DNA from: Clostridia bacterium
GTDB lineage: Bacteria; Bacillota_A; Clostridia; Oscillospirales; UBA929
Reading direction: 5' to 3'
Length of the DNA: 22,848 nucleotides
Assembly (NCBI GenBank): GCA_026001245.1
Contig: BNZR01000019.1
Span: forward strand, 1 to 22,848
The notes beneath the pieces are model-generated. The model was not told the DNA's origin, did no database searches, and saw only the letters and a program-made list of their open reading frames with translations. Each line of letters opens with the position of its first letter. Within the stretch, counting starts at the first letter, position 1. The position numbers and the translations under genes are program-made. Positions 21,498 to 22,848 of the stretch are shown piece after piece.

Positions 21498-22409
21498 GTG
21501 TTTACTGTATATTTGGCGGTTTCCGCCGCCGACGCGCAGAGAATCGGCGGGCGGGGGTTGCCGCTGGCGCGCATGTCGTATCGTTTGGGGGATGACGGGG
21601 GTCTGCTTCGCGCCGCGTCTCCGCCGCAATTCCAGCGCAGGGATTTGATGGTAGTCAGCAACCCGGAGAGTCGGGACGCCGGCGATTTAGACGGCTTGAG
21701 CATCGTCTCGGAGTGCCGAAAGCGCGGCGGCGGCGGGATTTTGCTGGATTTTGAGGGCGAGCCGCGCCTTATAGATCAAGTGATAGGGTTGGACGCGCTG
21801 TGCCGCCGCGAGGGCTTGGAGTTGGTTGTGCCGGAAGCGTACGCGGAATTTGTCACACACGCCGTGTTGCTGGTATCGACGGCGTTGACGGCGGGGTCGC
21901 TGTCGCGTGAGCTTGAAAAAGCGTCGGAGCGATACGGGGCAAGTCGGATAATGCTAGACATAGAGCGGATTTGCAGGGATGTACGACTGCCGTCGCCAAA
22001 CGGGGAGTCCGCGATTTTAAGCCCGATGGAGATGGCGGGGCTGCTTTCATCGCGCCGCCCACAGACCTTTTTTTCGCACGATTTGTGCGCTAATTATTTC
22101 ACCTACAAGGACGCGGCCGCCGCAACACATTTCGTGATTTTTGACGACGCGGTGGGTATATCGCGCAAGCTGCAATTGGGGCGCAACATGGGACTGCGCG
22201 GCGCGATTCTGATGTACGCAGAGGTCGAAATGGCCGTGCAGGTCATGGGACGCTTACGCGCATCTATAAAACTACCCTTGGATACGCCCGACGACGAAGT
22301 CGTCCGCACGGCGAGCAACGACGAGCGCGTTAAACCCTACTTAGAGGGCAAAACTATCGCCCGCAGTATCGTCGTCAAAAATAAATTGGTCAATTTGGTT
22401 ATAAAGTAA
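21498..22409 (+). CDS. Chimeric frame: unrecognised protein (1-243) joined to leucyl-tRNA synthetase C-terminus
   Basis: The start is GTG 21498, seven bases after a GAGGGGGG site. Residues 1-243 are not recognised. They alternate beta-like and helical segments (GGILLDFEGEP, LELVVPEAYAEF, GASRIMLDIE, THFVIFDD, GAILMYAEV) in a way that could be a glycosidase-like TIM barrel, but I do not assign a function. From about residue 242 the sequence becomes the end of LeuS: EVEMAVQVMGRLRASI, LDTPDDEVV, then YLEGKTIARSIVVKNKLVNLVIK. The switch falls at base 22225, in the five-base sequence GAGGT. An identical but inverted copy at 22744-22848 continues differently (GDILEDCLKNP, then stop), which is probably the native end. 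The frame is therefore a recombinant or an artefact, not a normal gene. Confidence 0.8.
   Translation: MFTVYLAVSAADAQRIGGRGLPLARMSYRLGDDGGLLRAASPPQFQRRDLMVVSNPESRDAGDLDGLSIVSECRKRGGGGILLDFEGEPRLIDQVIGLDALCRREGLELVVPEAYAEFVTHAVLLVSTALTAGSLSRELEKASERYGASRIMLDIERICRDVRLPSPNGESAILSPMEMAGLLSSRRPQTFFSHDLCANYFTYKDAAAATHFVIFDDAVGISRKLQLGRNMGLRGAILMYAEVEMAVQVMGRLRASIKLPLDTPDDEVVRTASNDERVKPYLEGKTIARSIVVKNKLVNLVIK
22121..22225 (+). repeat. 105-bp inverted repeat, left arm
   Basis: It is identical base for base to the reverse complement of 22744-22848. The identity ends at 22225, exactly where the LeuS-like sequence begins. The other end is limited by the window edge, so the true repeat may be longer. 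Confidence 0.97.
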
Positions 22410-22421
22410 ATGAAATTGTGC

Positions 22422-22450
22422 TTGACATGCTCGTCCTTTTGAGTTATAAT
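22422..22450 (+). promoter_or_regulatory. Consensus promoter of rpsU
   Basis: TTGACA at 22422-22427 and TATAAT at 22445-22450 are perfect boxes with a 17-base spacer, as expected for a highly expressed ribosomal protein gene. It lies just after the stop of the LeuS-like tail. Confidence 0.93.
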
Positions 22451-22495
22451 AGGTAAGTACCGCTTTATCGTGAAAATCGGAGGGAGGGAAAACCA

Positions 22496-22678
22496 ATGTC
22501 GGAAGTGAGACTCAAAGACAACGAATCGTTGGACAGTGCGCTCAAACGGTTCAAGCGCAACTGTGCCAAGGCGGGCGTCCTCTCCGAACTCCGTAAGCGT
22601 GAACACTACGAAAGTCCCAGTGTTAAACGCCGCAAAAAGTCTGAAGCCGCCCGTGCCAAAAAGCGCAAATTCCTCTAG
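22496..22678 (+). CDS. rpsU: 30S ribosomal protein S21
   Basis: This is a small basic ribosomal protein of 60 residues: [39 protein letters not shown] and a Lys/Arg-rich tail ending KKRKFL, matching bS21 in length and pattern. It sits on the 30S platform and helps mRNA binding during initiation. A GGAGGGAGGG site precedes ATG 22496. It has its own consensus promoter and terminator, so it is a single-gene unit. Confidence 0.97.
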   Translation: MSEVRLKDNESLDSALKRFKRNCAKAGVLSELRKREHYESPSVKRRKKSEAARAKKRKFL

Positions 22679-22688
22679 AGAACTAAGG

Positions 22689-22719
22689 CCCGTAACGGCA
22701 ATTCCGTTACGGGTTTTTT
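22689..22719 (+). terminator. Rho-independent terminator of rpsU
   Basis: CCCGTAACGG (22689-22698) pairs perfectly with CCGTTACGGG (22704-22713) around a CAATT loop, followed by six T (22714-22719). The converging frame on the other strand ends inside its right arm. Confidence 0.96.
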
Positions 22720-22848
22720 AGGCAATCTTCCAAAATATCGCCAACCTCTGCGTACATCAGAATCGCGCCGCGCAGTCCCATGTTGCGCCCCAATTGCAGC
22801 TTGCGCGATATACCCACCGCGTCGTCAAAAATCACGAAATGTGTTGCG
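22707..22848 (-). CDS. C-terminal end of a second, inverted copy of the unrecognised protein
   Basis: The frame enters from the right window edge. Its first 35 visible residues (THFVIFDDAVGISRKLQLG and on to ILMYAEV) equal residues 209-243 of the plus-strand chimera, then it ends GDILEDCLKNP with TAA at 22709-22707. The stop lies in the right arm of the rpsU terminator. This end reads like a natural C-terminus, so the intact gene is probably the one off the right edge, about 254 residues long if the rest is the same. Convergent with rpsU. Confidence 0.72.
   Translation of the reverse strand, partial: ATHFVIFDDAVGISRKLQLGRNMGLRGAILMYAEVGDILEDCLKNP
22744..22848 (-). repeat. 105-bp inverted repeat, right arm
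   Basis: This is the reverse-complement twin of 22121-22225 with no mismatch, truncated only by the window edge. Confidence 0.97.

Overview
The window looks like a chromosomal stretch (roughly 55-60 % G+C by eye) from an anaerobic Firmicute of class Clostridia. The evidence is strong GGAGG-type ribosome binding sites, many GTG/TTG starts, sigma-A promoters with exact TTGACA/TATAAT boxes and 17-base spacers, a T-box leader, a Gram-positive wall-anchored surface protein, a lipoprotein amylase and ferredoxin-dependent 2-oxoacid metabolism. I cannot name a genus.

Layout. (1) 1-2480: end of a carbohydrate ABC importer operon (binding protein cut by the window edge, two permeases, terminator). (2) 2481-9883: one eight-gene operon from a consensus promoter to a strong terminator: iorA-iorB-paaK-ACT (2-aryl-oxoacid and aryl-CoA interconversion), a PLP-dependent methionine gamma-lyase-family enzyme, then ruvC-ruvA-ruvB (Holliday-junction processing). 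Most joints are 4-base stop/start overlaps. (3) 9901-12301: cheV and trmB on the minus strand and a short SDR oxidoreductase on the plus strand. (4) 12298-15149 (minus): a TIM-barrel isomerase/epimerase domain fused to an acyl-CoA synthetase, under its own promoter and a T-box leader whose best-aligned specifier is CUC (leucine). (5) 15128-16621: a secreted, wall-anchored leucine-rich-repeat protein with a C14 tract just after its start codon, flanked by two identical 46-bp direct repeats that each carry a promoter -35 box. (6) 16623-17368: a Phd-type antitoxin and PIN-domain toxin pair. (7) 17379-21452: a GH13 lipoprotein, a formate/nitrite-family channel, a Xaa-Pro aminopeptidase and a YqeG-type HAD phosphatase. 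A 14-bp palindrome, CTATCANNTGATAG, occurs three times in this part. (8) 21498-22848: an unrecognised protein whose reading frame runs into the last ~60 residues of leucyl-tRNA synthetase, then rpsU, then an inverted 105-bp identical copy of the unrecognised gene that runs off the window with a different, apparently native, C-terminus.

How the parts may work together. The aryl-acid operon and the T-box-controlled ligase both handle acyl-CoA thioesters. A leucine-responsive T-box upstream of an acyl-CoA ligase suggests a hypothesis in which a carboxylic acid (for example isovalerate) is activated for amino-acid synthesis when leucyl-tRNA is uncharged. The ABC importer and GH13 lipoprotein fit alpha-glucan use. 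The LRR cassette looks like a recently acquired or duplicated, possibly phase-variable, surface-protein module.

The right end needs caution. The LeuS chimera plus the inverted identical copy is what a whole-genome-amplification or assembly chimera would produce. A real inverted duplication is the alternative.
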